From positions 1-54,416 of the forward strand of contig NZ_JARWOP010000071.1 in assembly GCF_029868745.1 (NCBI RefSeq): a DNA stretch of 54,416 nucleotides, given 5' to 3'. Position 1 is the stretch's first letter. Every line of letters starts with the position of its first letter. The notes below the pieces were generated by a model. That model saw only the letters and a list, made by a program, of their open reading frames with translations. It had not been told where the DNA came from and ran no database searches. The position numbers were made by a program, and so were the translations under genes. The DNA is from Nocardia wallacei. GTDB lineage: Bacteria > Actinomycetota > Actinomycetes > Mycobacteriales > Mycobacteriaceae. Shown here one piece after another: positions 34,472 to 42,953 of the stretch.

Positions 34472-36091
34472 TCAGGACTCGGTCATGCCGAGCAGCGTCC
34501 GCAGATGGCGGGGCGCCGGCGAGCCGTGCGCCAGCATGGCGTCGTGCCAGCCGCGCACCGAGACGGCGGCGGGCCGGGCGGCGGCGATGGCGGACATCTC
34601 GGTGTAGCCGACGAAGTAGGTCGACAGTTGCGTGGAACTCAGCCGGGCGCGCCGCCACTTGCCCGCCGCCTCGCCCTCCTCCTGGAAGCCGCGGCGCACC
34701 ATCAGGTCCATCGCCTCGGCCTCGTCCAGGCCGTCGCAGTGCGCGCCCTGATCCAGGATGGCGTTGATGGTCGTACGCAGCAGCGACTTCAACCGCTGCA
34801 GCCGCACCGGCACACCACCGAACCCGCGTTCGGACATCAGCCGCTCGGCGTATACGGCCCAACCCTCGACGAAGGTGCCGCTGGCGCACATCGCCCGCAC
34901 CGCGGTGGCGCTACGGAAGCGGCGGGCGTGCGCCAGTTGCAGGAAGTGTCCCGGCACGGCCTCGTGCACGGTGAGGTTGCGCAGCATGTGATTGTTGTAT
35001 TCGCGGTAGAACGACGTCACGCGCTCCGCCGGCCAGTGGGGTGGCGCCGGAGCGATCGCGAAAAAGGTTGGCAGATCGCCCGTTTCGAGCGGGCCGACGG
35101 GATCGCAGTAGGCGACGGCCACGCCCCGGGCGAATTCCGGCATCTCCTGCACGACCAGGGTGTCGTCGACCGTCGTCGCCAGATCGTGTGCGGCGACGAA
35201 GGATTCGGCCTCGGCCAGCGCGGCCTTCGCGACATCGACGACGGTGCCGTTGTCCGGGCGCTCGGCCGCCAACCGGGCCAGTGCGGTGCGGACGGTGTCG
35301 TCGTCCGGGGCGGCGACGCCGAGCAATTCGCCTGCGGCATCGCGGATTTCGTCGGAGACCAGGTCCAGGTGGCGCCGGGCGCGGTCGAGCAGTTCGGCCG
35401 CCGACAGTTCGGTGTCGAGGGTGTGCCACAGTTTGCCCTCCCACAGCCGCCTGCCCAGGCGGGGGTCGCGGGTGGATCGATCGAGCTGTTCGGCCAGCCA
35501 GGCGGTGAATTCCCGCAGTGCCGCGATCGCCGCCGCGGTCTCCGCGCCGAGGTCCGCGCCGGGCACCTGCGCGACCAGCTCCGGCGCCTGGTCGCGGATC
35601 AGGGTGGCGACCCCGCCGAACTGCCCGATCGCGGTCTCGACGTGGACGCGCGGGCATTCCCGCAGCATGCCGCGTGCGGTCGCGAGCGCGTCGGGCAGCG
35701 CCGCCAGGCGGGCGGCGAGCAGTTCCAGGCGCTCCGGCGCCGGGGCGAACGGCCGCGCCAGCAATCCGTGCAGCAGCGGTCCCGGGTTGTGCGACAACGG
35801 ATTCCATTCGTGTTCGCGCAATTCGGTGAGCGCGAACAGGCGGCTGTCGACGTCCTGGTGCAGCAGCGCGTGATCGACGCGGTCCTCGGGCGGCAATTCC
35901 AGCTCGTCCACCTCGGCCAGCGCGTGCGACGCGTCCCGCAGCATCGCCGTCTGCGCGCGCACCGCGCCCGGTGACCAGTCCGGCAGCAGGTCGTCGACCC
36001 GGTGGTCACCCGCGAACGCGGCCGTCGCCGGATCGGCCCGCAGCACCGCGTCCACGATGCGTTCCGCCCGCTGCACGAAGGTCTCCGACAT
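34472..36091 (-). CDS. DUF885 family protein (putative metallopeptidase-like)
   Basis: The 539-residue protein is all-helical, with the hallmark H-E-A-V-P-G-H around residue 375, a zinc-peptidase-like H-E-x3-G-H motif, and E-G-W-A-V-Y-A-E-R-L supplying the likely third ligand. The family is often annotated as hypothetical; its folding pattern suggests an M32/thermolysin-like carboxypeptidase. No signal peptide. An in-frame GTG nine bases upstream is an alternative start. Confidence 0.9.
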   Translation of the reverse strand: MSETFVQRAERIVDAVLRADPATAAFAGDHRVDDLLPDWSPGAVRAQTAMLRDASHALAEVDELELPPEDRVDHALLHQDVDSRLFALTELREHEWNPLSHNPGPLLHGLLARPFAPAPERLELLAARLAALPDALATARGMLRECPRVHVETAIGQFGGVATLIRDQAPELVAQVPGADLGAETAAAIAALREFTAWLAEQLDRSTRDPRLGRRLWEGKLWHTLDTELSAAELLDRARRHLDLVSDEIRDAAGELLGVAAPDDDTVRTALARLAAERPDNGTVVDVAKAALAEAESFVAAHDLATTVDDTLVVQEMPEFARGVAVAYCDPVGPLETGDLPTFFAIAPAPPHWPAERVTSFYREYNNHMLRNLTVHEAVPGHFLQLAHARRFRSATAVRAMCASGTFVEGWAVYAERLMSERGFGGVPVRLQRLKSLLRTTINAILDQGAHCDGLDEAEAMDLMVRRGFQEEGEAAGKWRRARLSSTQLSTYFVGYTEMSAIAAARPAAVSVRGWHDAMLAHGSPAPRHLRTLLGMTES

Positions 36092-36249
36092 GCGGGCCAC
36101 GGTACCTGCCGTAGCATGTAACTCGCCCGCTCCGGCTCGTGTATCCGCGAGTGGTCATCACCCGAAAAGTGCGGTACCGATCCGAAATACGCGCAAATGC
36201 GAGAAACTCGGTGTCGGTGACCGGACCGACCACGTCAGGGGAGTTTGCG

Positions 36250-37080
36250 ATGTCCCAGTCTTCCGCCTACCCCAGTGTCGTGCCGGTCGGTGTCGATACC
36301 AGCAGAGCCAGTGCCGCCCGCGTCTACGACGCGGCGCTCAACGGCAAGGACAATTTCGAGGTGGACCGCGAGGTGCTCGCGCAGGTCCGCACGGTGGCCC
36401 CGCAGGTCAACGACTTGGCTTGGGCCAACCGGGATTTCCTCATCCGGGTCTGCCGTTTCCTGTCCGGGCACGCGGGCATCGATCAGTATCTGGATCTGGG
36501 CTCGGGCCTGCCCACGGCGGAGAACACGCATCAGGCCGTGCAGCGGGTCCTGCCCACGGCGCGCGTGGTCTACGTGGACAACGATCCGATGGTGCTGACG
36601 CACGCGCGGGCGCTGCTGGACGGCAACCCGGACACCAGCATCGTGGGCGCCGACATCTTCCGCCCGCTCGAGGTGCTCGGGAATCGAGTGGTCCGCAGCG
36701 AGCTGGATTTCGACCGCCCCGTGGCCCTGTTCCAGATCGGCACGCTGCACCACTATCTGGCGGACGACGGCGCCGCGCTGATGCAGACCTACATCGACGC
36801 GCTGCCGTCGGGTTCCTTTGTCGCCATTGCCCATTTCTGCAACCCGGAGACGCCCGAACACGGCGAACTGGCCAAGCAGATGGAAGATAAGTTCGTGCAC
36901 AGCCCGCTGGGCAGCGGACGTTTCCGCACGCCGCGGGAGATCCGCGCCTTCTTCGGTGATCTCGAGATGATCGAGCCGGGTCTGGTGCTCTGCGACGAGT
37001 GGTGGCCGGACGGACCCCGCCTGGAGCCGCTGTCGCCGCCGCGCCACTGCATCATGGGCGGCGTCGGACGCAAGCGGTAG
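36250..37080 (+). CDS. SAM-dependent methyltransferase (PF04672 family)
   Basis: The 276-residue protein shows A-R-V-Y-D-A-A-L-N-G-K-D-N-F, the SAM-binding strand Q-Y-L-D-L-G-S-G-L-P-T and V-V-Y-V-D-N-D-P. These are characteristic of PF04672, an actinobacterial family expanded in Nocardia and Streptomyces. Substrates are mostly unknown. The ATG follows AGGGGAG. A paralogue lies at 49982-50785. The gene runs divergent from the DUF885 gene. Confidence 0.93.
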   Translation: MSQSSAYPSVVPVGVDTSRASAARVYDAALNGKDNFEVDREVLAQVRTVAPQVNDLAWANRDFLIRVCRFLSGHAGIDQYLDLGSGLPTAENTHQAVQRVLPTARVVYVDNDPMVLTHARALLDGNPDTSIVGADIFRPLEVLGNRVVRSELDFDRPVALFQIGTLHHYLADDGAALMQTYIDALPSGSFVAIAHFCNPETPEHGELAKQMEDKFVHSPLGSGRFRTPREIRAFFGDLEMIEPGLVLCDEWWPDGPRLEPLSPPRHCIMGGVGRKR

Positions 37081-37096
37081 GCCCGCCCGGCCCCGC

Positions 37097-38839
37097 CTAG
37101 GCGGGTTTCGCGGGCTCCGGCGGATCCTCGTCCGTCACCGGCGTCACCACCACCGGCTCGGTGACCAGGCCGAACTCGGCATCGTGCTGTTCGGTGCCGC
37201 TGAGCACGGCGTTCTCGATCAGCAGGGCGCCGTGCTGTTCGCGCAGGATGATGGGGTCCGAGCGCACGTCCTTGTACAGCGCCACACACATCAGGCCCAT
37301 CACGACGGCGAACGGCAAGGAGACCACCGTCGTCAAGGCCTGGAGCCCGTTCAGCGCGCCGTCCAATTTCTCGGCGTCCGCGATGACCAGCATGATCGCG
37401 GCGACCGCGCCGGTGGCGGCGCCCCAGAACGTCACCGTCACCTTGGACGGTTCCAGGCTGCCGCGTTCCGACAGCGTGCCCATCACGATGGAGGCGGCGT
37501 CGGCGCCGGACACGAAGAAGATCGCGACGAGCACCATCACCAGGGCCGCGGTCGCCGAGGCGATCGGATAGTGGTCGAGCAGGTGGAACAGCGCGAAGTT
37601 CGAGTCCACCGAGCCGTTCGGCTCGGTCAGGTCGTGGGTCTCGCGCTGCTGGAAGATGGCCGCGCCGCCGAAGATGACGAACCACACCAGGCTCACCAGG
37701 CTGGGCACCAGCAGCACGCCGGTCACGAACTGCCGGATGGTGCGCCCGCGGCTGATGCGGGCGATGAACATGCCGACGAACGGCGTCCAGGAGATCCACC
37801 ACGCCCAGTAGAAGATCGTCCAGGTCGACAGCCACGCCTTCTCGGGGTCGCCGCCGCTGGCCGCGGTGCGCGAGGCCATCTCCGGCAGCCGGGCGATGTA
37901 GTCGCCGAACGTGGTCGGCAGCAGATTGAGCATGAACAGCGTGGGGCCGAGCACGAACACGAACAGCGCGATGATCAGCGCCAGCACCATGTTGATGTTC
38001 GACAGCCACTGGATGCCGCGGTCGATGCCCGACACCGCCGACGCGATGAACGCGATGGTCAGGACGGTGATGATGAGAACGAGCCCGACCTTGCCGATGG
38101 AATCGACCCAGCCGTTGAACTCCATACCGGCGCCGATCTGCAAGGCGCCCAGACCCAGTGAGGCGGCCGATCCGAACAGCGTCGCGAAGATCGCCATCAT
38201 GTCGATGATGCGGCCGGCCGGGCCCTTGGCATGCCGGCCGAGAATCGGGCGGAACACCGAGGAGATCAGCTGCGATCGGCCCTTGCGGAAGGTGCCGTAC
38301 GCGATGGCCAGGCCCGCGACGGCGTAGATGGCCCACGGGTGCAGCGTCCAGTGGAACAGCGTCTGCGCCATCGCCACCTCGGCCGCGGCGTCGGATTCGG
38401 CCTGGGCCGTCCCCGGTGGCGGTTTCACGAAGTGGGTCAGCGGTTCGGCGACACCCCAGAACATCAGGCCGATGCCCATGCCCGCGCTGAACATCATCGC
38501 GATCCAGGACACGGTCTTGAACTCCGGCTGCTCGTCGTCGTCGCCGAGCGGGATCTTCCCGTACCGGCTGGCCGCGAGCCAGATGACGTATACGACGAAG
38601 GCCGACGCGATCAGGACGAACAGCCAACCGGTATTGGTGATGACCCACGACTGCGCATCCGACGCGGCGGACCCGAGGCTCGCCTGATCGAGGATGCCCC
38701 AGGCGACGAAGGCCAACGAGCCGAGTGCGGTGATGCCGAAAACCACCCGATCCAAGCCGCGTTCGGGACGTCGCTCGCGAATCGGTTTCCCGGCACTGTC
38801 ATCTGATCCGTCGGATATGCGGTCGGTGTCTATCGACAT
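37097..38839 (-). CDS. BCCT family transporter (betaine/choline/carnitine type)
   Basis: The 580-residue protein has 12 predicted helices and the BCCT signature G-M-G-I-G-L-M-F-W-G-V-A-E-P around 119-132, where the GxGxG stretch governs Na+ and betaine binding in BetP. W-T-L-H-P-W-A-I-Y and the later W-W-I-S-W-T-P-F-V-G also fit. Charged N- and C-terminal tails may sense osmotic state. Probably a Na+-coupled compatible-solute importer. Confidence 0.94.
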   Translation of the reverse strand: MSIDTDRISDGSDDSAGKPIRERRPERGLDRVVFGITALGSLAFVAWGILDQASLGSAASDAQSWVITNTGWLFVLIASAFVVYVIWLAASRYGKIPLGDDDEQPEFKTVSWIAMMFSAGMGIGLMFWGVAEPLTHFVKPPPGTAQAESDAAAEVAMAQTLFHWTLHPWAIYAVAGLAIAYGTFRKGRSQLISSVFRPILGRHAKGPAGRIIDMMAIFATLFGSAASLGLGALQIGAGMEFNGWVDSIGKVGLVLIITVLTIAFIASAVSGIDRGIQWLSNINMVLALIIALFVFVLGPTLFMLNLLPTTFGDYIARLPEMASRTAASGGDPEKAWLSTWTIFYWAWWISWTPFVGMFIARISRGRTIRQFVTGVLLVPSLVSLVWFVIFGGAAIFQQRETHDLTEPNGSVDSNFALFHLLDHYPIASATAALVMVLVAIFFVSGADAASIVMGTLSERGSLEPSKVTVTFWGAATGAVAAIMLVIADAEKLDGALNGLQALTTVVSLPFAVVMGLMCVALYKDVRSDPIILREQHGALLIENAVLSGTEQHDAEFGLVTEPVVVTPVTDEDPPEPAKPA

Positions 38840-39205
38840 CAGATCCGAGTCCTTTCACAGAGTATGGGCGCAGGCTTGCTATAGCCCCCATTACTGGCTC
38901 GAGCAACCGTACAGCGTTCGAGTTGGCGGCGCAGCGGGTACCGCCTCTGAATCGCGAGCGGGAATATTCGGCGGAAAAATTTGGCGCTCGGGGGTTTCGC
39001 GGATGTGTGAATTGGGTAAAGGCGAATTCATCACCGCGAATATTGTTGATTGTGGCGCATTCTCGCGGCCGTTTGCCCGTCCGTGATCGGATCGTGCGAG
39101 ACGGTATGCCGGTCGGTGTCTCGTCTTCTTGTTGGCACTGTGCCATCATGATCGTGAATGGGTCAGATCGGCGTAGTCGGCTACCCGGAGTCGAAAGGCG
39201 GGTCA
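38840..39205. other. Divergent intergenic region (366 bp) between the BCCT transporter and lipase genes
   Basis: No supported gene. It contains a relatively AT-rich core with the palindrome GAATATTC at 38962-38969, and GGCAC-T-GTGCC (39134-39144) followed by ATCATGAT (39145-39152) before the lipase start. A TATAGC -10-like hexamer on the minus strand lies 30-50 bp upstream of the BCCT ATG. These are candidate control sites only. Confidence 0.4.
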
Positions 39206-40336
39206 ATGGTGACCGCACATGCCGTGACGGGACCGATCGCGACGGTCGGCGAGGGCCGACCCGGCCTGCTGTTGGAGGCCCGGCCGATCCGCGCGTATCT
39301 TGTTCCGGGACTTCGCCTTCCGGCCCGAGCCTGGTGGATCCGCTATCTCACCACCACCGCGCAGGGCGAACCGGCCGAGGTCACCGGCACCGTGCTGGTG
39401 CCGTCGACGCCCTACCCCGACGGTCCGCGCCCGCTGATCGGATACGCCGTCGGCACTCAGGGTCTCGCCGATGTCTCCGCGGCGTCGTGGCAGCTGCGGT
39501 GCGGGCTGGAGTACGAGTCGCTGTTCCTGGCTCAGGCGTTGCGTCGGGGCTGGGCGGTCGCGATCTCCGACTATCCGGGGCTGGGTAATCCGGGCTCGCA
39601 TCCCTACGTGATGGGACGCGCGCTGGGACCGGCCGTGCTCGACAGCATCCGCGCCGCACGGCAAGTGGACGAGGCAGGCCTGGAACCCGATGGGCCGCTG
39701 GGTATCTTCGGTTACTCCGAGGGCGGCTGCGCCGCGGGCTGGGCGCTGCAACTCCAGCCCGGCTACGCACCGGAACTGACGCTGGACGGCGGCGCGGTCG
39801 GCTCCGCGCCGGCCGATCTGGAGGGGATGTTCGAGCATCATGACGGCGGCCGCTACGCGTTCCTGCTGTTCTACGCTCTGCTCGGCATCGACGCCGCCTA
39901 TCCGGAACTGGACGTGCTGGCCCTGCTGAACCCCGCCGGACGGGCGCTGGCCGCGGTGCTGCGCCGCACCCATGTGCTGCCGGGCGCGGCGCTGGGTATC
40001 GCGGGCAGCCTGGTGCTGCCGACACGCTCGGCCCGGTACGTGCGCCGTCACCCGCTGGAGGTGCCCGAGGTGCTGGCGCGGCTGCGGGACAATCGGCTGG
40101 GCGCGATCCCGCCCGCGGCCCCGGTGCTGCTCGCCGGTGGCACCAAGGAACAGGTCATCCCGTTCGAGCAGATGACCGCGCTGTACCGGGACTGGCGCGG
40201 TCTCGGCGTCGATGTCACCTTCGTGACCATGGCGCGGGAGCATATCGGCGGCGCGTTCTCCTTCGCCCCCAAGGCTTTTCAGTTCCTCGCCGAGCGTTTC
40301 GCCGAGCGGGCACCGGCCCGGCAGCGCACCGCCTGA
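39206..40336 (+). CDS. Secretory-lipase-family (PF03583) alpha/beta hydrolase without signal peptide
   Basis: The 376-residue protein has the nucleophile elbow G-Y-S-E-G-G around Ser171, Y-P-G-L-G-N-P-G-S before it, and a late H in A-R-E-H-I-G-G as the triad histidine. The pattern is that of the LIP family of lipases and lipid esterases. Unlike the paralogue at 46448 it has no signal peptide, so it should act in the cytoplasm, unless the true start lies upstream. The ATG at 39206 has AAAGGCGGG before it. Confidence 0.88.
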   Translation: MVTAHAVTGPIATVGEGRPGLLLEARPIRAYLVPGLRLPARAWWIRYLTTTAQGEPAEVTGTVLVPSTPYPDGPRPLIGYAVGTQGLADVSAASWQLRCGLEYESLFLAQALRRGWAVAISDYPGLGNPGSHPYVMGRALGPAVLDSIRAARQVDEAGLEPDGPLGIFGYSEGGCAAGWALQLQPGYAPELTLDGGAVGSAPADLEGMFEHHDGGRYAFLLFYALLGIDAAYPELDVLALLNPAGRALAAVLRRTHVLPGAALGIAGSLVLPTRSARYVRRHPLEVPEVLARLRDNRLGAIPPAAPVLLAGGTKEQVIPFEQMTALYRDWRGLGVDVTFVTMAREHIGGAFSFAPKAFQFLAERFAERAPARQRTA

Positions 40337-40343
40337 CCGCTGA

Positions 40344-40814
40344 TCAGCCTGTGCCGGGCGTCTTTTCGAAGAACGCGGCGACCATGGCCTGCCCTGCCCG
40401 CCGTTGTCTCGGCTCCGCCTGCGCGCCGAACAACCGCTCGTCCACCTCCGTGACGACCTGCTCGGCCGACCGCAGCAGCCGGGCGCCCGCGGCCGTGAGT
40501 TCGATCGTCGACGCCGATCCGGCACGCGCCGTGCGATCACGCACCAGGCCCGCGCTCACCAGGCCTTTCACCGCGGTGTGCACGCTCTGCACGCTGATGC
40601 CCGACATGCGCGCGAGATCGCTGAACGAGGCCCCGGGGACCCCGGCGATGTGGCCGAGCAGCCCGAGCCGGGCGATGGTGAGGTCCAGCGGCGCGAGCGC
40701 GGCGCCGAGTTCGCTCTCGACCCGCTTGGCCAGCGTGAGCACGAGAATGGACGCGCTGGTCGCGGGTGGCCCGGGGCGGCCGTCGTCGGTCGGCATCCCT
40801 TCAGTTTCGCGCAT
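40344..40814 (-). CDS. MarR family regulator, last gene of the putative copper operon
   Basis: The 156-residue winged-helix protein has S-F-S-D-L-A-R-M-S-G-I-S-V-Q-S-V-H-T-A-V-K-G-L and the basic wing V-R-D-R-T-A-R-A-G-S, which are MarR hallmarks. The start at 40814 lies 15 bp after the stop of the 183-aa membrane protein gene, so it belongs to the same transcript. The internal ATG at 40796 has its GAAGGG directly abutting, too close to serve. It probably senses a product or stress linked to the operon. Confidence 0.88.
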   Translation of the reverse strand: MRETEGMPTDDGRPGPPATSASILVLTLAKRVESELGAALAPLDLTIARLGLLGHIAGVPGASFSDLARMSGISVQSVHTAVKGLVSAGLVRDRTARAGSASTIELTAAGARLLRSAEQVVTEVDERLFGAQAEPRQRRAGQAMVAAFFEKTPGTG

Positions 40815-40829
40815 AGGCCGCGGACGTCC

Positions 40830-41381
40830 CTAGGCCACCGACACCGGTTCGCGGTCGTGGCGGCGGGTGCGACGCCAGGCGTAGGCCAGGAAGAACACCA
40901 GCCCGAGCAGGGGAAGGGTGCTCAGCGCCCAGCTCAGACCGAGGGGCGGGCCCGGCTGGCGGAGGACGGCCAGGTCGCGCAGTTCCCCGACGCCGTGCCC
41001 CTGCGGGCCGTCGATCTCGAAGCGGAAGGTCCAGTTGCCCTCCTGCTCCAGGGATTGCACGTCCAGACCCCAGACATCGCGCTTGCGGGGATGCCGGGAC
41101 AGCGGGTCGGGCCGAAAGGCGCGGCCGTCGGGCCTGATTCCGGTGAGCGTGCCGGTCTTGTCCTCGATGCCGCCGTCGGGGATGAAGGTGAAGTCCAGCG
41201 ATTGCAGCGCGCGCAGCGGCCAGGTGCTGAACCCGACGGTGAGCCCGTACGGCCCGGCCTGGACGTGCTCGGTGTGCGCGATGTCGACCGGTTCGTACGC
41301 GCCCGCGCTTCCGGCGGGAATGGTGGCCAGGCCCATGGCGAGCAGCAGGGTGGCCGCGGCCGACAGCAGTCTGGTGATCAC
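40830..41381 (-). CDS. Exported, C-terminally membrane-anchored protein of the copper-monooxygenase-like operon
   Basis: The 183-residue protein has a signal peptide (1-28), a beta-rich extracytoplasmic domain (about 35-140) with His at 36, 39, 97 and 129, and one C-terminal helix (about 152-169) with a basic tail. That is the topology of PmoD-like accessory proteins, although no Cys is present. Its domain begins Q-A-G-P-Y-G-L-T-V, matching the A-G-P-Y start in the 139-aa protein of the same operon. GTG 41381 is coupled to the preceding gene (4-bp overlap) and has AAGGAG 8 bp upstream. Confidence 0.8.
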   Translation of the reverse strand: MITRLLSAAATLLLAMGLATIPAGSAGAYEPVDIAHTEHVQAGPYGLTVGFSTWPLRALQSLDFTFIPDGGIEDKTGTLTGIRPDGRAFRPDPLSRHPRKRDVWGLDVQSLEQEGNWTFRFEIDGPQGHGVGELRDLAVLRQPGPPLGLSWALSTLPLLGLVFFLAYAWRRTRRHDREPVSVA

Positions 41382-42493
41382 GCGCGGTCTCCTTCCGCGG
41401 CGGCGAGCCGCAGCATGACGCCGAACCGTCGGCCGAGGAAGCCGCCGAGGGCGCCGAGCGCGCCACCGGCGATCGCGGTGGCGACGATGACCGCCACGGC
41501 GGGCAGCCGGGCGTCGCGGACGAGGACGGTCTGCCAGGGCGCGCAGATCGCGATGACCAGCCCGCCCAGCCCACCGGCCAGGCTGGGGAGCCACCCGGCC
41601 CGTCCGTTGCGCAGCAACAGGTCGATGCCGACACCCACGGGCAGCAGGCACAGCGGCACCAGTGACGGTGTGGAGGGGATGATCCGAATGTTCTCGCGCA
41701 GTGGCAGATCCACGAAATCGGCGTAGGCCTGGGCCGCCCACGGCGCGAACCACCAGAACACGCCCTGCACCAGCGCCGCGGTGGCGGCCACCCCGGTCGC
41801 CCCCCAGCGGCCGAAGCCCGCGCCGGTCGTCAGCAGCAGCACGACGATGAAGGCGGTGACCGCCGTGGTCCACCGCACCGTGCCGGTGGACAGCTGCTGC
41901 ACGGCCAGCGCGGTGATCACGCTGGACACCACCAGATGCCCGAGGCTCGCGAGCGTGCCGAGCCGTCCCCACCGGTGCTCGCGGGCGGCCGCGAACACGA
42001 TCACCGTGCCCACCGAGGTGACCGTGCTGGACAGGAACAGTCCGATGTGCGGCGGCGAGTCGATCACCGCGTCGAAGCCGTAGAGCGAATGCCACCACAG
42101 ATCCCACAGCCCGTACAGCAGGAACGACGCCGCGCCGAGACAGGTCACGAGGTAGCCGAGCGGTGCGGTGAAGGTGCGGCCGAAGACCCCGATGCCCGGC
42201 CCGCCGAGCGCCGAATCCACCGGGCGCCCACCGCGTCCGGCCGCGGTGGTGGCGAGAATGACCGCGAGACCGGTGAATCCGGCGATCGCGGCGCTGGCGT
42301 AGATGAACAGGTGCGGCAGGGTGAAGAAGGTGTCCGGGCCCACGTCGGCGTGCCACTGGATGTCCCAGGTGGCGCCGACCGCCCAGGTCATGGTGGCGAA
42401 AAATAGCACGGACGCGGGCAGCCAGGGCCGGATGCCGGTGCCGCGGGCGGCGACCGGCGCGCTCACCCCCGCTGCGGAGACGGTCAGATCCAT
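41378..42493 (-). CDS. Polytopic membrane protein with PmoC-like CuC and CuD ligand motifs
   Basis: The 371-residue protein has about ten hydrophobic helices. After TM1 it carries D44-x3-H48-x12-H61. After TM3 it carries D131-x3-H135-x13-H149. In PmoC of particulate methane monooxygenase the CuC ligands are Asp156/His160/His173 and the CuD ligands Asn227/His231/His245 (M. capsulatus numbering), the same spacings. The residues around the first motif (W47, D54, T55, F57, T58) also look PmoC-like. It is longer than PmoC (about 260 aa). No PmoA-like partner is seen. It probably binds copper; oxygenase activity is inference. Confidence 0.75.
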   Translation of the reverse strand: MDLTVSAAGVSAPVAARGTGIRPWLPASVLFFATMTWAVGATWDIQWHADVGPDTFFTLPHLFIYASAAIAGFTGLAVILATTAAGRGGRPVDSALGGPGIGVFGRTFTAPLGYLVTCLGAASFLLYGLWDLWWHSLYGFDAVIDSPPHIGLFLSSTVTSVGTVIVFAAAREHRWGRLGTLASLGHLVVSSVITALAVQQLSTGTVRWTTAVTAFIVVLLLTTGAGFGRWGATGVAATAALVQGVFWWFAPWAAQAYADFVDLPLRENIRIIPSTPSLVPLCLLPVGVGIDLLLRNGRAGWLPSLAGGLGGLVIAICAPWQTVLVRDARLPAVAVIVATAIAGGALGALGGFLGRRFGVMLRLAAAEGDRA

Positions 42494-42533
42494 TGGGCTG
42501 CTCCCGTTTTCTCTCGTGACGACTCGGATGGCT

Positions 42534-42953
42534 TCAGGTGGCTCTGACGGAGAAGGTGGCCGTGCCGGAACCGTCCGGGCCGGCCAGGTCGATGGTGATC
42601 TCCCACTGTCCGGACATCGGCAGGTCCAGGTCGGCGCGATAGCGTCCCGGTCCGGTCGCCGTGGCCGCGACGGGCGGCACGGCGTGACCCATCTGCGGCA
42701 TGGCGGGGGCCACGGTCACCCGGGTCGGTTGCGCGGGAGCGGATTGCCGGTCGGTGATGTCGAATTCGACCGCGTTGGCTCCCGGATGCAGTGTGCTCGC
42801 CAGCCGTATCGAGTAGGGCCCCGCCGGAATACGCTGCGCCGCGTCTTCGCCGCCCGGCCACAACAGCCAGGTGGCGACGCCGGCGATCACGGCGAATACG
42901 GCCGTGGCGAGGAGGATGTCTCGTCTCTTCCGGCGGGGATGGTCGGTTGTCAT
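42534..42953 (-). CDS. Membrane-anchored YtkA/FixH-like periplasmic protein with an M-P-x-M-G-H motif
   Basis: The 139-residue protein has a basic cytoplasmic N-terminus, one helix at about 13-33, and a beta-sandwich. The sandwich includes I-P-A-G-P-Y-S-I, M85-P-Q-M88-G-H90 and G-R-Y-R-A-D-L-D-L-P-M-S-G-Q-W-E-I. This is the YtkA/FixH pattern, in which the Met/His cluster suggests Cu(I) binding. The ATG overlaps the upstream stop by 4 bp (coupled); the PmoC-like gene follows 40 bp later. It is likely a copper chaperone or structural subunit. Confidence 0.82.
   Translation of the reverse strand: MTTDHPRRKRRDILLATAVFAVIAGVATWLLWPGGEDAAQRIPAGPYSIRLASTLHPGANAVEFDITDRQSAPAQPTRVTVAPAMPQMGHAVPPVAATATGPGRYRADLDLPMSGQWEITIDLAGPDGSGTATFSVRAT

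Noticed and set aside
40796..40814. Internal ATG at 40796 as start of the MarR gene
   Set aside because: Its purine-rich stretch directly abuts the ATG, leaving no spacer; 40814 fits the operon spacing better.
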